Shown piece by piece: positions 1 through 8,923 of a DNA stretch of 64,000 nucleotides. Below the pieces are notes generated by a model, which was given only the letters and a program-made list of their open reading frames with translations, did not search any database and had not been told where the DNA came from. Position 1 is the first letter of the stretch; each line of letters begins with the position of its first letter. The stretch lies in NCBI GenBank assembly GCA_025357945.1, contig JANYLJ010000067.1, positions 40,434 through 104,433 of the forward strand, written 5' to 3'. The position numbers and the translations under genes are program-made. The DNA comes from Gemmatimonadota bacterium. Its GTDB lineage: Bacteria > Gemmatimonadota > Gemmatimonadetes > Gemmatimonadales > GWC2-71-9.

Positions 1-2576
1 GTCAGACCGACCGCCCCGCTCCCGTTGAGCAGCGCCGGGGCAAAACCGGCGAGTGCAAGGGTGGCAGCGTTGGTCGGCGGGAACGCCTTGCTGAATTCGC
101 CGGTAGTGGCGTCGAGCGCCGGCACGACGACGTCAGTCAGCAAGCCCTTCCTGCCAAAGACACCACTGGAAGTTGAGTTGGCGTTGCTGAAGTTCACCGC
201 CGTCGCCTGTGGCGTCACCTGCTTGGTGACGCGAGCCGACTCCAGCGACGTCGGCCCGTGGCCCGGTGCATTCACGTCGAACGCGGTGACAGAATAGTAG
301 TAGTTGGCGCCGTTGTTCGGGCCGCAGCCGGTGCACCCCGTCGCGCCAGCCACGTCGATGAAGATGAAGGGTACGCCGTTGTCCTTGAGCGCCGGAAAGC
401 CTGACCCGCCCCCCGAGACGACGGTGTCAACCACACTCGCGAACGACGTGGCGCCACCGAGGAGTGCCAACCGCGTTCCGCCCGTCTGGTCGACGAACTG
501 GAGTGGTGAAACATCAGCCTGTGGACCGATGTTGTAGCTGGCGAACCGGGTCGCCGCGGTTTGCGGCGGCGTCGGGTTGCTCGGCGTCGGGAAGCCGCCC
601 GCCGGCGTGGTTTCTGGGCAGTCGGTCAGCACGCCGACTTCCGGCGCACAATTGCCGTTGACCACAAAGCCGGTGAAGTCCTTGATCCTGGTGCCGGCGT
701 AGTCGAACTGCACCAGCAGCTTGAGCGCGCTTGGGCTATCGCTACGGCCACGGTAGATCCGGTAGCCCTCGACGTCGAACTGGCGATAGTTCGGATCGTA
801 GAGCGGATTGGCGATCGTCAACCCGGTAGACGAGACCGCGGTTGGACTCTTGACGATCTGGAAGTACGGGTCGCCGATCGTTTCGGTGGCCGATGGCTTC
901 CAGAGGATGGTGACCTGCTTGTCGCCCGGGATCAGGAAGAACTGCGGCGCGTCGGGCGCGAACTCCTGGAGAAACTTCACATCGAACACGGCCTGGGCCA
1001 CGAGTGCCTTGCCGAGCAGGGATCCTTTCACCACCGAGAACTCCGACTGCACCGGCTGGTGCACCGAGCCATCATTGTTGAAGTGCGGGCCGTTGTACTT
1101 GACAAACCCGGAGATGGAGTCGATCAGGTTCAGGCCCGGCGAGCCGCTCGCGTTGTACTTGAACATCGAGTCGGTGGAGTTGCTCCATGTAACGTTGCCC
1201 GGGTCATGAGCCGCGGTGGTGGGCACGAAGCCGGGGACTGCCACCGGTGCGGCAAAGACGAAGGCGACGACGATCGATTTCGCCTGGCCGGGTGCCAGCG
1301 TCAGCGGCGTCGACGACTCCGTCATGCGGGTGTCGGCGCCGGTCGCGCCCAGGAGCATGAAGCAGACGTGGATGTCGGCCGCCGTCTTGCCCGGTGCGGT
1401 GACGTTGCACTGGCCATCGGTCGCCGCCGGCGTACCGGCGAGGAGGCGATAGTTGATGATCATGCTGCCCGGATCGCTGTGGCCGGCGCCGCAGACGGCG
1501 ACCCCGTTGCAGAAGGTGGAGTACAGCTGGATCGCACCCGGGCCGTCGGGGCCCTTGAGGTACTTGTAGCCGACGAAACCGACGCCGGCGAAGAACGGCG
1601 GGCCGAAGATGGCCGGATCGAACTTCCAGCCCGGGTCGGTGTTGCCGAATTGCGCTTCGTACGTGTAGCCCATCGCGAACGGCAAGTTGACGCCGTTCAT
1701 GTTCGAGCCGGCGTTACCGACGTCGTTGTCGCCGGCCACGGCCATGAAGGTGTTGATAACGGAATAGCCGCCGGCCGGCAGCGCGATACCGAACTTGGCG
1801 TTATTGAGCGACTGGAACTTCTGGCCTTGCTGGCACAGGATGGTCCTGATGCCGGGCCGGTGTGCTGCGTAGTCGCCACAATTGGCCGAGGTCACGTTGT
1901 AGACCGTGGCGACCAGGAAGACGATGTCCTGGGCGCCGGCCGGATAGTTCCACGCGAGCAGGCGGTAGTCGACCAGGATGCCGAGCGGGTGCAGGCGGCC
2001 GACGTTGAACGCCGGGTTGCCTTCCCACGAGATGAAATGCACGTCGCCCTGCGAGGCGGCGACCAGCCCCTGCAGCGGTTTGGCGTACAGGTTGGCGACG
2101 TCGTCGCCCTGCGGCACGAAGGCGTCCGCCGGCCAGTTGGCAGCGTCGGCGGCGTTGAATGACCGCCACGCCTGAGTGACGCCTTCGGTCTCCACCCGGC
2201 CGCCGGATCCGTCGAAGAACCAGCCGCCCGCCGTGTCGCCGCCCCACGGATTGGCCGGCGACTTGACGCCCGCGACAACACCGGCCACCTGCAGACCGGC
2301 GTTGAATATGTATTGGTCAGGGGTGCCACGCGGCCAGAAACCACCGCCATTGTTCGTGGCGCCGCCGGAGTCAACCCCGACTTCACCTTGCGAGTTGACG
2401 CCCATGAATACGCGGTTGACGTTGATGTAGCTGATGGCCCTGGCGAAGAGCTTGTAGGTGTTCCTCGTCACCGGGAACGCTGGCCGCGCCGTCGCCGGCC
2501 GCGGCATGAATCCGATCATGAAGGCAGCCAGGCCGAGCCCGGCCAGGACGTTCCGCATACTACGCAATGCGTGCAT
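1..2576 (-). CDS. Large secreted protein with fibronectin-like region, 3' end beyond window
   Basis: The frame is open from an ATG at 2576 to the left edge, giving at least 858 residues with no stop. GAGGA lies about 8 bases before the ATG. The first residues form a signal peptide (basic MHALRSMRN, a hydrophobic run, then a PATARP cleavage region). The body is rich in Gly, Asn, Asp and aromatic residues, as in outer-membrane or secreted proteins. Around residues 480-620 the text (IPGDKQVTILWKPS, later VEGYRIYRG, then YYYSVTAFD) has the strand pattern of a fibronectin type III domain. Its start lies 75 bases after the TonB receptor stop, so the two probably form one transcript and the protein may be a surface partner of the receptor (inference). 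I cannot name a specific function. I found it by translating the strand by eye. Confidence 0.75.
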   Translation of the reverse strand, partial: MHALRSMRNVLAGLGLAAFMIGFMPRPATARPAFPVTRNTYKLFARAISYINVNRVFMGVNSQGEVGVDSGGATNNGGGFWPRGTPDQYIFNAGLQVAGVVAGVKSPANPWGGDTAGGWFFDGSGGRVETEGVTQAWRSFNAADAANWPADAFVPQGDDVANLYAKPLQGLVAASQGDVHFISWEGNPAFNVGRLHPLGILVDYRLLAWNYPAGAQDIVFLVATVYNVTSANCGDYAAHRPGIRTILCQQGQKFQSLNNAKFGIALPAGGYSVINTFMAVAGDNDVGNAGSNMNGVNLPFAMGYTYEAQFGNTDPGWKFDPAIFGPPFFAGVGFVGYKYLKGPDGPGAIQLYSTFCNGVAVCGAGHSDPGSMIINYRLLAGTPAATDGQCNVTAPGKTAADIHVCFMLLGATGADTRMTESSTPLTLAPGQAKSIVVAFVFAAPVAVPGFVPTTAAHDPGNVTWSNSTDSMFKYNASGSPGLNLIDSISGFVKYNGPHFNNDGSVHQPVQSEFSVVKGSLLGKALVAQAVFDVKFLQEFAPDAPQFFLIPGDKQVTILWKPSATETIGDPYFQIVKSPTAVSSTGLTIANPLYDPNYRQFDVEGYRIYRGRSDSPSALKLLVQFDYAGTRIKDFTGFVVNGNCAPEVGVLTDCPETTPAGGFPTPSNPTPPQTAATRFASYNIGPQADVSPLQFVDQTGGTRLALLGGATSFASVVDTVVSGGGSGFPALKDNGVPFIFIDVAGATGCTGCGPNNGANYYYSVTAFDVNAPGHGPTSLESARVTKQVTPQATAVNFSNANSTSSGVFGRKGLLTDVVVPALDATTGEFSKAFPPTNAATLALAGFAPALLNGSGAVGL

Positions 2577-2650
2577 TGAGAATTCCTCGGGTCGAAATAG
2601 TCGTCCGGAAGCTGGCGGCGGCCAATGCCACCGCCACTTCCGGGCCGGGG

Positions 2651-5600
2651 TCAGAAGTTCACTTCAAGGCCAAACCGGACCGTGCGAGCGCCGATGTTAC
2701 GCGCCCAGATGCTGTTTGCGAACGAGTTCTTGGAATCCGAGGCGACCCGCTGCTCCTTGAGGGTGTAGACACCGTCCCCGTCGCCGAAGCGCTGTTCGGA
2801 ACGAATCATGTAGTAACACGCCGCTGCGTACGAGTTGGTGCTGGCGATGACCTTGGCGCAGCCGGCGATGGTCGTCGGCAGCGTGATCGCCCCGGTCGTC
2901 TTGTTGTATTCGTTCGTGGCTTTGCCATACTCTACGAACGTCGACGAGTCGGTCGAGTAACGCAGGTCCGACGCTAGACCGCTGGAAATGGAGCCGGTCT
3001 GCGCGTACACGGTGGCGATATTCTGCAGGTTCAGCACGTTGCGCGCGTCCACCGCGGCGGTGAACTGGTAACGGCCGATCCGGAAGTCCTTGGTCAGGCG
3101 CAGGTCGAACTGCTTCTGCATCGGCAGGCGCGCAGCATTGAAATTGGTCACCGCGCCGAGAAGACCGCAGCTGCCAGCTTGGCCTTGCCCCGCGATGACG
3201 CCGATCGAGCCCGGATCCGCCGGATCGCAGCGCGTGTAGGCCTGGCCCGAGGCAATACGCGCCGTCACGTAGAAGCCGGTGCGCTTGAGGATCGTGCCCA
3301 GGATCGACCCCTTCTCCCAGTCGGCCGGGAGTTGGAAATTGAACAGCGCAGTCAGCGAGTGTGGCCGCGAGAGGGCGGTGGTCAACGCCGCCGTCGGCGG
3401 ATCGCCGACGAAGCCCGCGATCGGCTCGAAGAAGCCGAGGTACGCGAACGGGTCGGTGCCGGTGTTCTTCGAGTCCTGGAAGGAGTAGGACAGCGACCCG
3501 TTGAAGTAGTTGCCGATGCGGCGGTCCAGCCGCACGTCCACGCCACGGGTGTTGCCGAAGTCCCGGTTGGTCACCAGGTACAGAATGTTCCGCTGGCCGG
3601 TGGCCGGATCGATCGGGTGTTCGAACCCGAACGACGGGTTGGCAACGATGTCGTTGTTGTACACCGCCACGTCGAGCACCATGTCGTCGCTGAACGCGTG
3701 CCGCGCCCCGAACTCGAAGGTGATCGTCTTGCCGAAGTCGAGGTCGTTGCCCCACCGTCCGCGCAGGTTCTGGCCGCTGACGTTGTAGTCGAACAGCGAC
3801 GCAGCATAGCTCAGGCCGAAGTCCGGCGCCTGCACGTTCTGCGCGTAGGAGAGACGGAAGTTGGTCTTGTCGGTCACCGGGAACGAGACCTGCACGTGCG
3901 GTGACACGTAATTATGCGACGGATCCTGCAGCAGGGCGCACTTCGCCGTGGGACTCGGCGTGGTGCCGACCGGGCAGAAGAGCGAGTCCGGCGTAAAGCC
4001 CGGGCGGCTCGAGATCTCCGGGAAATTATTCCAGCGCCACGCCTTGGTCCAGTAGTAGTCGTAGCGCATACCGGCCACGAGCACCACGTCGCCCAGGTCG
4101 AGACGGTCCTCGGCGTAGGCGTTGTAGGCAACCGGCTTGCCGCCCGCACTGAGGTGGCCGTTCTCGTAGGTGATCGGGAAGACCGGTGCGCCGGTGTTGC
4201 TGGAACCGTAGTTCAGGATATCGTACTTGGTAAACTGGCCACCAACCTTGAGCCGGTTGTAACGGTCGGCCTGGAAGTCGATGTTGGCGATGCCGACCCA
4301 GTGATTCTCGAAGTTGTACGCGAGGCGGTTGTCGTCACCGCCACCACCGCCCGCCGAGTACCCCACGCCGTCCGGCGCTTGGCCGCGGCTGGACTGGTCA
4401 GCAAAGCTGGCCACACCATTGTACTGCGCCGTGTTCCTCGGATCGGTGATGCCGATGCGGTTGTTCGCGGCAGCGGTCAGGATGTGGTAAATGAGCGCCG
4501 AGTCAACCGGATATGTGGTCTGGTCATACCGGAACTTGAGCTTCTGCAGGAGGAAGCCCCCCGGTGACCCACGCGTCGCCTGCTCCGAGGCGGCGGTCAG
4601 CGGCGCGGTGATGCTGTTGTTCCACTGGCGCGAGATGTAAGCATCGAGCGTCAGCTGGTGGTTCGCCTGCTTGATCAGCGTCTGGTTCCAGTTGAGCGTC
4701 GCGACGTTGGCACCGGTGATGTTGCCGACGTTGCTGCCGTCGGCAAGTACGCCACGGTTCTGGTTGCCGCTGAACAGGTAGATGAGCGAGAGACGCGAGC
4801 CCTGACCGAAGGAGAAGTTCAGCTTGTCGGTCGTGAAATAGTTGGTGTTCGGCGCGGCGTAGGCCTGGTTGGCGTGACACTTGACGCCGTAGTTGGCGGC
4901 CATCGCCGTGTTGTTGGCACCGATGAAGCCGCCCTGACTGCTCGGCAGGTCACAGCCGCCTTGCGTGACGGCGTAGTTGTACACGTTGACCGCGATGCTG
5001 TCCACCACCGCTGCCGTACCGGCCTTGGGCGAGTTCGCCACCGTGAACGTGGTATCGAGGCTCACTCGCGAATAGCTCGGGTACAGCCAGCCGTGGTTGC
5101 CGCCGTTGGTCGAGTTGAAGCCCTCGACGCCGGCGGAGGCGAAGAAGGTCAGGTGCTTCCCGATCGGGCCGCTGACGGAAGCGTGGAACGTGTTATACCC
5201 CTGCCCGTAGTAGGCCAGGCCGAACAAGCCGGTCTCGCCGCCGATGTTGCCGACGAACTTGTTGCCGCCGCTCTTGGTCGCGATGTTGATGATACCGCCC
5301 TGGGCATTACCGAAGGACGCCGACGAGGCGCCAGTGGTGATCGACGCCTCTTCGAAGCCGTTCGGCCCCACCGTCAGCTGGGGCGCGCCGGTCACCGAGC
5401 TGTTGCCGTTGACCGTTCCCTGGCCGGTGTGAATCCCGTTCTGGACCGGGACGCCGTCGATGTAGGTGGCGTTCTGGTCGACGCGCCCGCCACGCACCGA
5501 GATCAGCGGGTTGCACGGCAGATTGGTGCCGCAGATGCCGACCTGCACGATGCCCGGCTGCAACGCCAGCGCCTGGGCAATCCGGTCGATCGGCAGCTTG

Positions 5601-6046
5601 CCCACCATGTCGCCGGTGATCGACTGCTTGGTGGTGACCATGTCGTAGGGCACCAGCGGGTTCTTCGCGGCGGTCACCACGAGTTCGTTCAGGGTGATCG
5701 GCGACGATTCGAGCATGAAGTCCTCGAGCATCGTTTGTCCGCCCTGGACGCGCAGCCCGGCGAGCTCGTGCGGCTTGTAGCCGACGTACGTCGCTCGCAC
5801 CGAGACCGTCCCGGCTGGGACGTTCTCGATGAAGTAGTAGCCGCGGGCATCCGAGGTGGCACTGTACGACGTCCCCGGAATGATCACGGTCGCGTTCGCG
5901 ATCGGCTGCTGCGTCGCGGCGTCGCGAATGTATCCCTGGATCTTGCCGGTCGACTGCGCGCTCAGCGCCGACACACCGGTAGTGGTGGCAACCGCGGCGA
6001 GGATCAATAGCACGCGGGCCAGAACTCTCAAACAACGCTGCGTCAT
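2651..6046 (-). CDS. Oar-type TonB-dependent receptor with carboxypeptidase-regulatory-like domain
   Basis: Outer-membrane active-transport receptor of 1131 residues. A signal peptide covers about residues 1-31, ending near SALSAQS. Residues 34-115 are a carboxypeptidase regulatory-like beta-sandwich (GKIQGYIRDAATQQPI, DARGYYFIENVPAG). The TonB-box-like stretch ITLNELVVTA precedes the plug, which includes VRGGRVDQNATYIDGVPV. The remainder is beta-barrel with many aromatic residues, ending in FGLEVNF with the terminal Phe typical of barrel proteins. The substrate cannot be read from sequence; this architecture is used in Bacteroidota, Gemmatimonadota and Acidobacteriota for peptides, glycans or chelates. 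GGAGG lies 10 bases before the ATG, and the leader is about 195 bases from the promoter at 6249-6277. Confidence 0.93.
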   Translation of the reverse strand: MTQRCLRVLARVLLILAAVATTTGVSALSAQSTGKIQGYIRDAATQQPIANATVIIPGTSYSATSDARGYYFIENVPAGTVSVRATYVGYKPHELAGLRVQGGQTMLEDFMLESSPITLNELVVTAAKNPLVPYDMVTTKQSITGDMVGKLPIDRIAQALALQPGIVQVGICGTNLPCNPLISVRGGRVDQNATYIDGVPVQNGIHTGQGTVNGNSSVTGAPQLTVGPNGFEEASITTGASSASFGNAQGGIINIATKSGGNKFVGNIGGETGLFGLAYYGQGYNTFHASVSGPIGKHLTFFASAGVEGFNSTNGGNHGWLYPSYSRVSLDTTFTVANSPKAGTAAVVDSIAVNVYNYAVTQGGCDLPSSQGGFIGANNTAMAANYGVKCHANQAYAAPNTNYFTTDKLNFSFGQGSRLSLIYLFSGNQNRGVLADGSNVGNITGANVATLNWNQTLIKQANHQLTLDAYISRQWNNSITAPLTAASEQATRGSPGGFLLQKLKFRYDQTTYPVDSALIYHILTAAANNRIGITDPRNTAQYNGVASFADQSSRGQAPDGVGYSAGGGGGDDNRLAYNFENHWVGIANIDFQADRYNRLKVGGQFTKYDILNYGSSNTGAPVFPITYENGHLSAGGKPVAYNAYAEDRLDLGDVVLVAGMRYDYYWTKAWRWNNFPEISSRPGFTPDSLFCPVGTTPSPTAKCALLQDPSHNYVSPHVQVSFPVTDKTNFRLSYAQNVQAPDFGLSYAASLFDYNVSGQNLRGRWGNDLDFGKTITFEFGARHAFSDDMVLDVAVYNNDIVANPSFGFEHPIDPATGQRNILYLVTNRDFGNTRGVDVRLDRRIGNYFNGSLSYSFQDSKNTGTDPFAYLGFFEPIAGFVGDPPTAALTTALSRPHSLTALFNFQLPADWEKGSILGTILKRTGFYVTARIASGQAYTRCDPADPGSIGVIAGQGQAGSCGLLGAVTNFNAARLPMQKQFDLRLTKDFRIGRYQFTAAVDARNVLNLQNIATVYAQTGSISSGLASDLRYSTDSSTFVEYGKATNEYNKTTGAITLPTTIAGCAKVIASTNSYAAACYYMIRSEQRFGDGDGVYTLKEQRVASDSKNSFANSIWARNIGARTVRFGLEVNF

Positions 6047-6248
6047 AAGAAATCGTCCTCCGAAGGCGTAAACACTGGGGTGCGGCGTTCCTTCGTTTCG
6101 GTCACCGCCGAAGCTGTGCGGGGACCGACTCCTGCAAAGTTCCGCGGCAGCGGAACGACAACGGCATCACTGCGACGTACACTGACGGTCGCGCATCATG
6201 GAGCGTGCGAGGTGGCTCGGAAGATCGGTAGTTTTTCGGGTTGCCGAG

Positions 6249-6277
6249 AATATGTCGGTCTCCCGAAGAAGTGTCAA
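6249..6277 (-). promoter_or_regulatory. Sigma-70-like promoter for the TonB receptor operon
   Basis: On the minus strand TTGACA (6277-6272) is followed after exactly 17 bases by CATATT (6254-6249). The -35 element matches consensus fully and the -10 matches at four of six positions. The -35 box overlaps the stop codon of the upstream M24 peptidase gene, and transcription would begin near 6242, leaving a leader of about 195 bases with no ORF that I can support. Confidence 0.6.
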
Positions 6278-7449
6278 GTTATGGTCACGAGCGAGATTTG
6301 GGGGGTTCGGGGGGTCACCACGATACCCTGGTTTCCCCAGTACAGATTGACCTCGCTGCGCACCCCGAACTCACCCGGCAGGTAAATCCCGGGCTCCACG
6401 GAGCAGCCGGTCCCCGGCTGGAGCGCCCGGTCGTCGTGGGTCTCGTAGTCGTCGAGATGCGGCCCCGACCCGTGCAGGTCGCGGTCGATGCTGTGGCCGG
6501 TACGATGCACGAAAAACTCGCCAAATCCGGCCCGCTCGATCACCCCACGCGCCGCCTGATCGCCGAGGTAGCCGAGCACCGGCTCGCCCGCCGCCACCAG
6601 GCTCCGGAGCGCGTCAATGGCGGCGTCGCGCGCGTCGCGGACGGTCTGCCACACCGCGGCAACCCGCGCCGGGACTGAGCTTCCCGAGAATCCCATCCAG
6701 GTCTGGTCGGCAAAGACCGCCCCGGCATGCATCCCGGCAAAGAGGTCAAGGAGTACCACTTCATCGGGGCCGAGGGTCCGGTCGGCGCCAGGGTGCGGCT
6801 CGTAATGGGGAATGGCTGCGTTCGGCCCGAAACCGACGATCGGCCCATGGTCCAGGAACATCCCCGCCCGCTCGATCGCCGCTACCACCTCGGCCTTCAT
6901 GGCCGACTCGGTGTAGCCGGTGTTGGCCAGCCGCACCGCCCGCTCCAGTGCCGCCAGCGCGATTTCCCGCAGCAGCTCGGCCGCCTGGACGTGCTCGGCC
7001 GTTTCGGCGGCGGTCCAGCTGGCGGCAAACCGGGTGACCAACCCAGCACTCGACACCACCGTGACGCCGAGCGACTGGAGCAGGTCGATCACCCCCCACG
7101 GGATCCGATCGAGGTAGGGCACCGCGTCACGCGCCGAGATCTCCATGGCGGCGGTCTTGCCGGCAAGGGTGGTCCGCAAAGCCTCGTGCAACTCGGCGTG
7201 ACGCGAGTACGGGATGATGTTGCCCTGAAATCCGTCGAACGGCTGCATCTCGATCCGGTGGACGATCGCCGTCATGGCGCCCTGCCGGGGCACCCATACG
7301 AACAGGCGACGGGTCCCCATGCCACCCGGCAGGATTCGCTGAGCCACCGGATTGCAGCCGTGAAAGTCGAACAGCAACCAACCGTCGGCGCCGAGCTGCT
7401 CCAGCATTCGGGCCACTTGCTCACGATCGAGTTCCGCTAATGCCGTCAT
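6274..7449 (-). CDS. M24-family Xaa-Pro aminopeptidase-like metallopeptidase
   Basis: Protein of 391 residues with a creatinase-like N-terminal half and a pita-bread C-terminal half. All five metal ligands expected of M24B enzymes are visible: D235 (LLDLF), D248 (FADQT), H319 (HRTGH), E352 (SVEPGIY) and E366 (VRSEV). It probably removes N-terminal residues preceding proline; no signal peptide, so cytoplasmic. The ATG at 7449 overlaps the upstream stop as ATGA, which decides the start against an in-frame ATG 138 bases further upstream that would lie inside the neighbour. The first metal motif reads DLF rather than the usual DxG, so substrate range may differ from classical PepP. Confidence 0.85.
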   Translation of the reverse strand: MTALAELDREQVARMLEQLGADGWLLFDFHGCNPVAQRILPGGMGTRRLFVWVPRQGAMTAIVHRIEMQPFDGFQGNIIPYSRHAELHEALRTTLAGKTAAMEISARDAVPYLDRIPWGVIDLLQSLGVTVVSSAGLVTRFAASWTAAETAEHVQAAELLREIALAALERAVRLANTGYTESAMKAEVVAAIERAGMFLDHGPIVGFGPNAAIPHYEPHPGADRTLGPDEVVLLDLFAGMHAGAVFADQTWMGFSGSSVPARVAAVWQTVRDARDAAIDALRSLVAAGEPVLGYLGDQAARGVIERAGFGEFFVHRTGHSIDRDLHGSGPHLDDYETHDDRALQPGTGCSVEPGIYLPGEFGVRSEVNLYWGNQGIVVTPRTPQISLVTIT

Positions 7450-8069
7450 TCCAGAGCCTCCGTTCGCATCGCGCGCCACAGGCAGTGGCGATCGCCGCGG
7501 CCAATACAGGTTTCGTGGGTCACGCTCCACTCCAGGTCGCCGACTTGCCGGAGCAGCTCCGCGAACGCCGTCGCATAGAACTGACACCCGGCGCCGTCGT
7601 CCCGGGCGCGCAGGCCGAGCGAGTCGTCCATCGCGCAGCGGAGGCTACCCTCCGACACCGCCAGGTCGGCCAACAACCATCGCTCCGCCAGGCGTGACGT
7701 CGCCCGGAGCGCCAAGGCAACCGCGGCACGGCCGGGGGCCGCCGCGATCGCCGCGCGACGGACGACGCCCAGTCGTCTTGCCGCGTAGCGGGCGGCGCGG
7801 CGACCCGCGTCGGCATAGACCAGAACAGCGTCCGGTCGACGGCCGACCAGGCGGAAGACGGCAACCGCTTCCTCGTCGGCCACGGTCGACCCGCCGCTCG
7901 CCCGCTCGCGGTACCGAGCCACCTGGGCGGCGACGGTGGGCGACAGCCCCAGCCGCTTGGCGGCCAACTCGTCGGCGAGAGCGCCGAGCCCGTCATCCGG
8001 CGGGGTATCGATGTTCTGGACGGCTTCAAGGAGCGCGAGCGGGATGAGCGCAGGGACGGCAGGGGACAT
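7446..8069 (-). CDS. Putative V4R-like small-molecule-binding protein
   Basis: Protein of 207 residues. The N-terminal 100 residues are Ala/Arg-rich and helical without a clear family. The C-terminal part (from LLADLAVSEGSL to the end) resembles the V4R fold: a region with GCQFYATAF, then a terminal Cys pair in ETCIGRGDRHCLWRA, where Cys and Gly spacing follows V4R/BchJ-type proteins. It overlaps the M24 peptidase by 4 bases and is divergent, by about 50 bases, from the ECF sigma operon. The role is unknown; a sensor or adaptor for a hydrophobic ligand is possible. The family assignment rests on motif resemblance only. Confidence 0.5.
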   Translation of the reverse strand: MSPAVPALIPLALLEAVQNIDTPPDDGLGALADELAAKRLGLSPTVAAQVARYRERASGGSTVADEEAVAVFRLVGRRPDAVLVYADAGRRAARYAARRLGVVRRAAIAAAPGRAAVALALRATSRLAERWLLADLAVSEGSLRCAMDDSLGLRARDDGAGCQFYATAFAELLRQVGDLEWSVTHETCIGRGDRHCLWRAMRTEALE

Positions 8070-8120
8070 GAACCGGAGAAACTAACAGCAAGAGACAAGA
8101 GAGTGGTCTTACTTTGCTGC

Positions 8121-8675
8121 ATGGCCGAACCTGCCGTCGCAGCCTTTGAAGACGAGGCGTTGCCGCATCTGGACACCCTCTACCGCGTCGCCCTCCGCCT
8201 GACGGGCGACGCGGCAGCGGCCGAGGATCTGGTGCAAGACACCATGCTTCGCGCGCTCCGCGCCTGGAACTCATTCCGGCCGGGGTCCAACGCCCGGGCG
8301 TGGCTGGTGACCATCCTGCGGAACCAGTTCATCAACGGTTGGCGTTCCAACAAGCGAGCCCCGACCGGCGTGGACATGGACGCCATTGCGGAGCCGGCCG
8401 ATCCGAAGGACCCGGATCCGGAGGGGCGCTTCTTCAGCGAGCTCGTGGACGACGAAGTGCTCCGGGCCGTGGACGACCTCCCCGATGAGTTTCGCGAAGT
8501 GCTGGTGCTGAGCGATATGGAAGGACTGCCGTATGCGGATATTGCCACGTCGCTGGGGATTCCCGTGGGAACCGTCAAGTCCCGGTTGTTCCGGGCTCGC
8601 AGGATCCTGCAGGGGCGTCTACGACGTTATGCAGAGTCGACGGGGCTTATCCCGCCCAGAGAAAACCCGGAATAG
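8121..8675 (+). CDS. ECF-family RNA polymerase sigma factor
   Basis: Protein of 184 residues with the two ECF domains. Sigma-2 covers about residues 12-85 and includes the LVQDTMLRALRAW helix. Sigma-4 covers about 120-172 and includes the LPDEFREVLVLSDMEG helix and a helix-turn-helix (YADIATSLGIPVGTVKSRLFRARR). ATG 8121 is chosen over an in-frame start 18 bases upstream because homologs begin just before this point. The downstream gene is a zinc anti-sigma starting 2 bases after the stop, so the pair forms a standard sigma/anti-sigma switch that probably controls the following biosynthetic genes and itself. Confidence 0.92.
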   Translation: MAEPAVAAFEDEALPHLDTLYRVALRLTGDAAAAEDLVQDTMLRALRAWNSFRPGSNARAWLVTILRNQFINGWRSNKRAPTGVDMDAIAEPADPKDPDPEGRFFSELVDDEVLRAVDDLPDEFREVLVLSDMEGLPYADIATSLGIPVGTVKSRLFRARRILQGRLRRYAESTGLIPPRENPE

Positions 8676-8677
8676 CC

Positions 8678-8923
8678 ATGCTGCCACCTGAATGCGAGAC
8701 CGCGCTCCAGCAACTCGACGCCTTCCGTCGCGGTGAGTTGCCCCCCGATGATATGCAATTGATGCGGGGGCATCTCGAGGCGTGCCGACGCTGCTTTTCA
8801 TTCAAGCGCCACGAAGAGGCGTTCCTCGACCGCTTGGTCGCTACCGCCAAGCATTGCAGCTGTCCCGAAGAACTCCGCGCCACGATCTACCGGATGATCG
8901 CCAAGGAATCGCGTGACAACTGA
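8678..8923 (+). CDS. Zinc-binding (ZAS-type) anti-sigma factor
   Basis: Soluble protein of 81 residues with the H-x3-C-x2-C motif of ZAS anti-sigma factors (H32, C36, C39) and a further Cys at position 6, together able to bind one zinc. There is no transmembrane segment, so it resembles cytosolic, redox-responsive RsrA/ChrR-like regulators rather than membrane-spanning ones. It starts 2 bases after the sigma factor stop and overlaps the following flavoenzyme gene by 11 bases, indicating translational coupling. Redox or zinc sensing is inferred from the motif. Confidence 0.85.
   Translation: MLPPECETALQQLDAFRRGELPPDDMQLMRGHLEACRRCFSFKRHEEAFLDRLVATAKHCSCPEELRATIYRMIAKESRDN

Noticed and set aside
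561..2162. Plus-strand open frame of 533 residues
   Set aside because: It is the antisense shadow of the secreted protein on the minus strand; it is Arg/Gly/Val-rich low-complexity text with no domain.
4658..6010. Plus-strand open frame of 450 residues
   Set aside because: Antisense to the TonB receptor, which has clear domains and a signal peptide.
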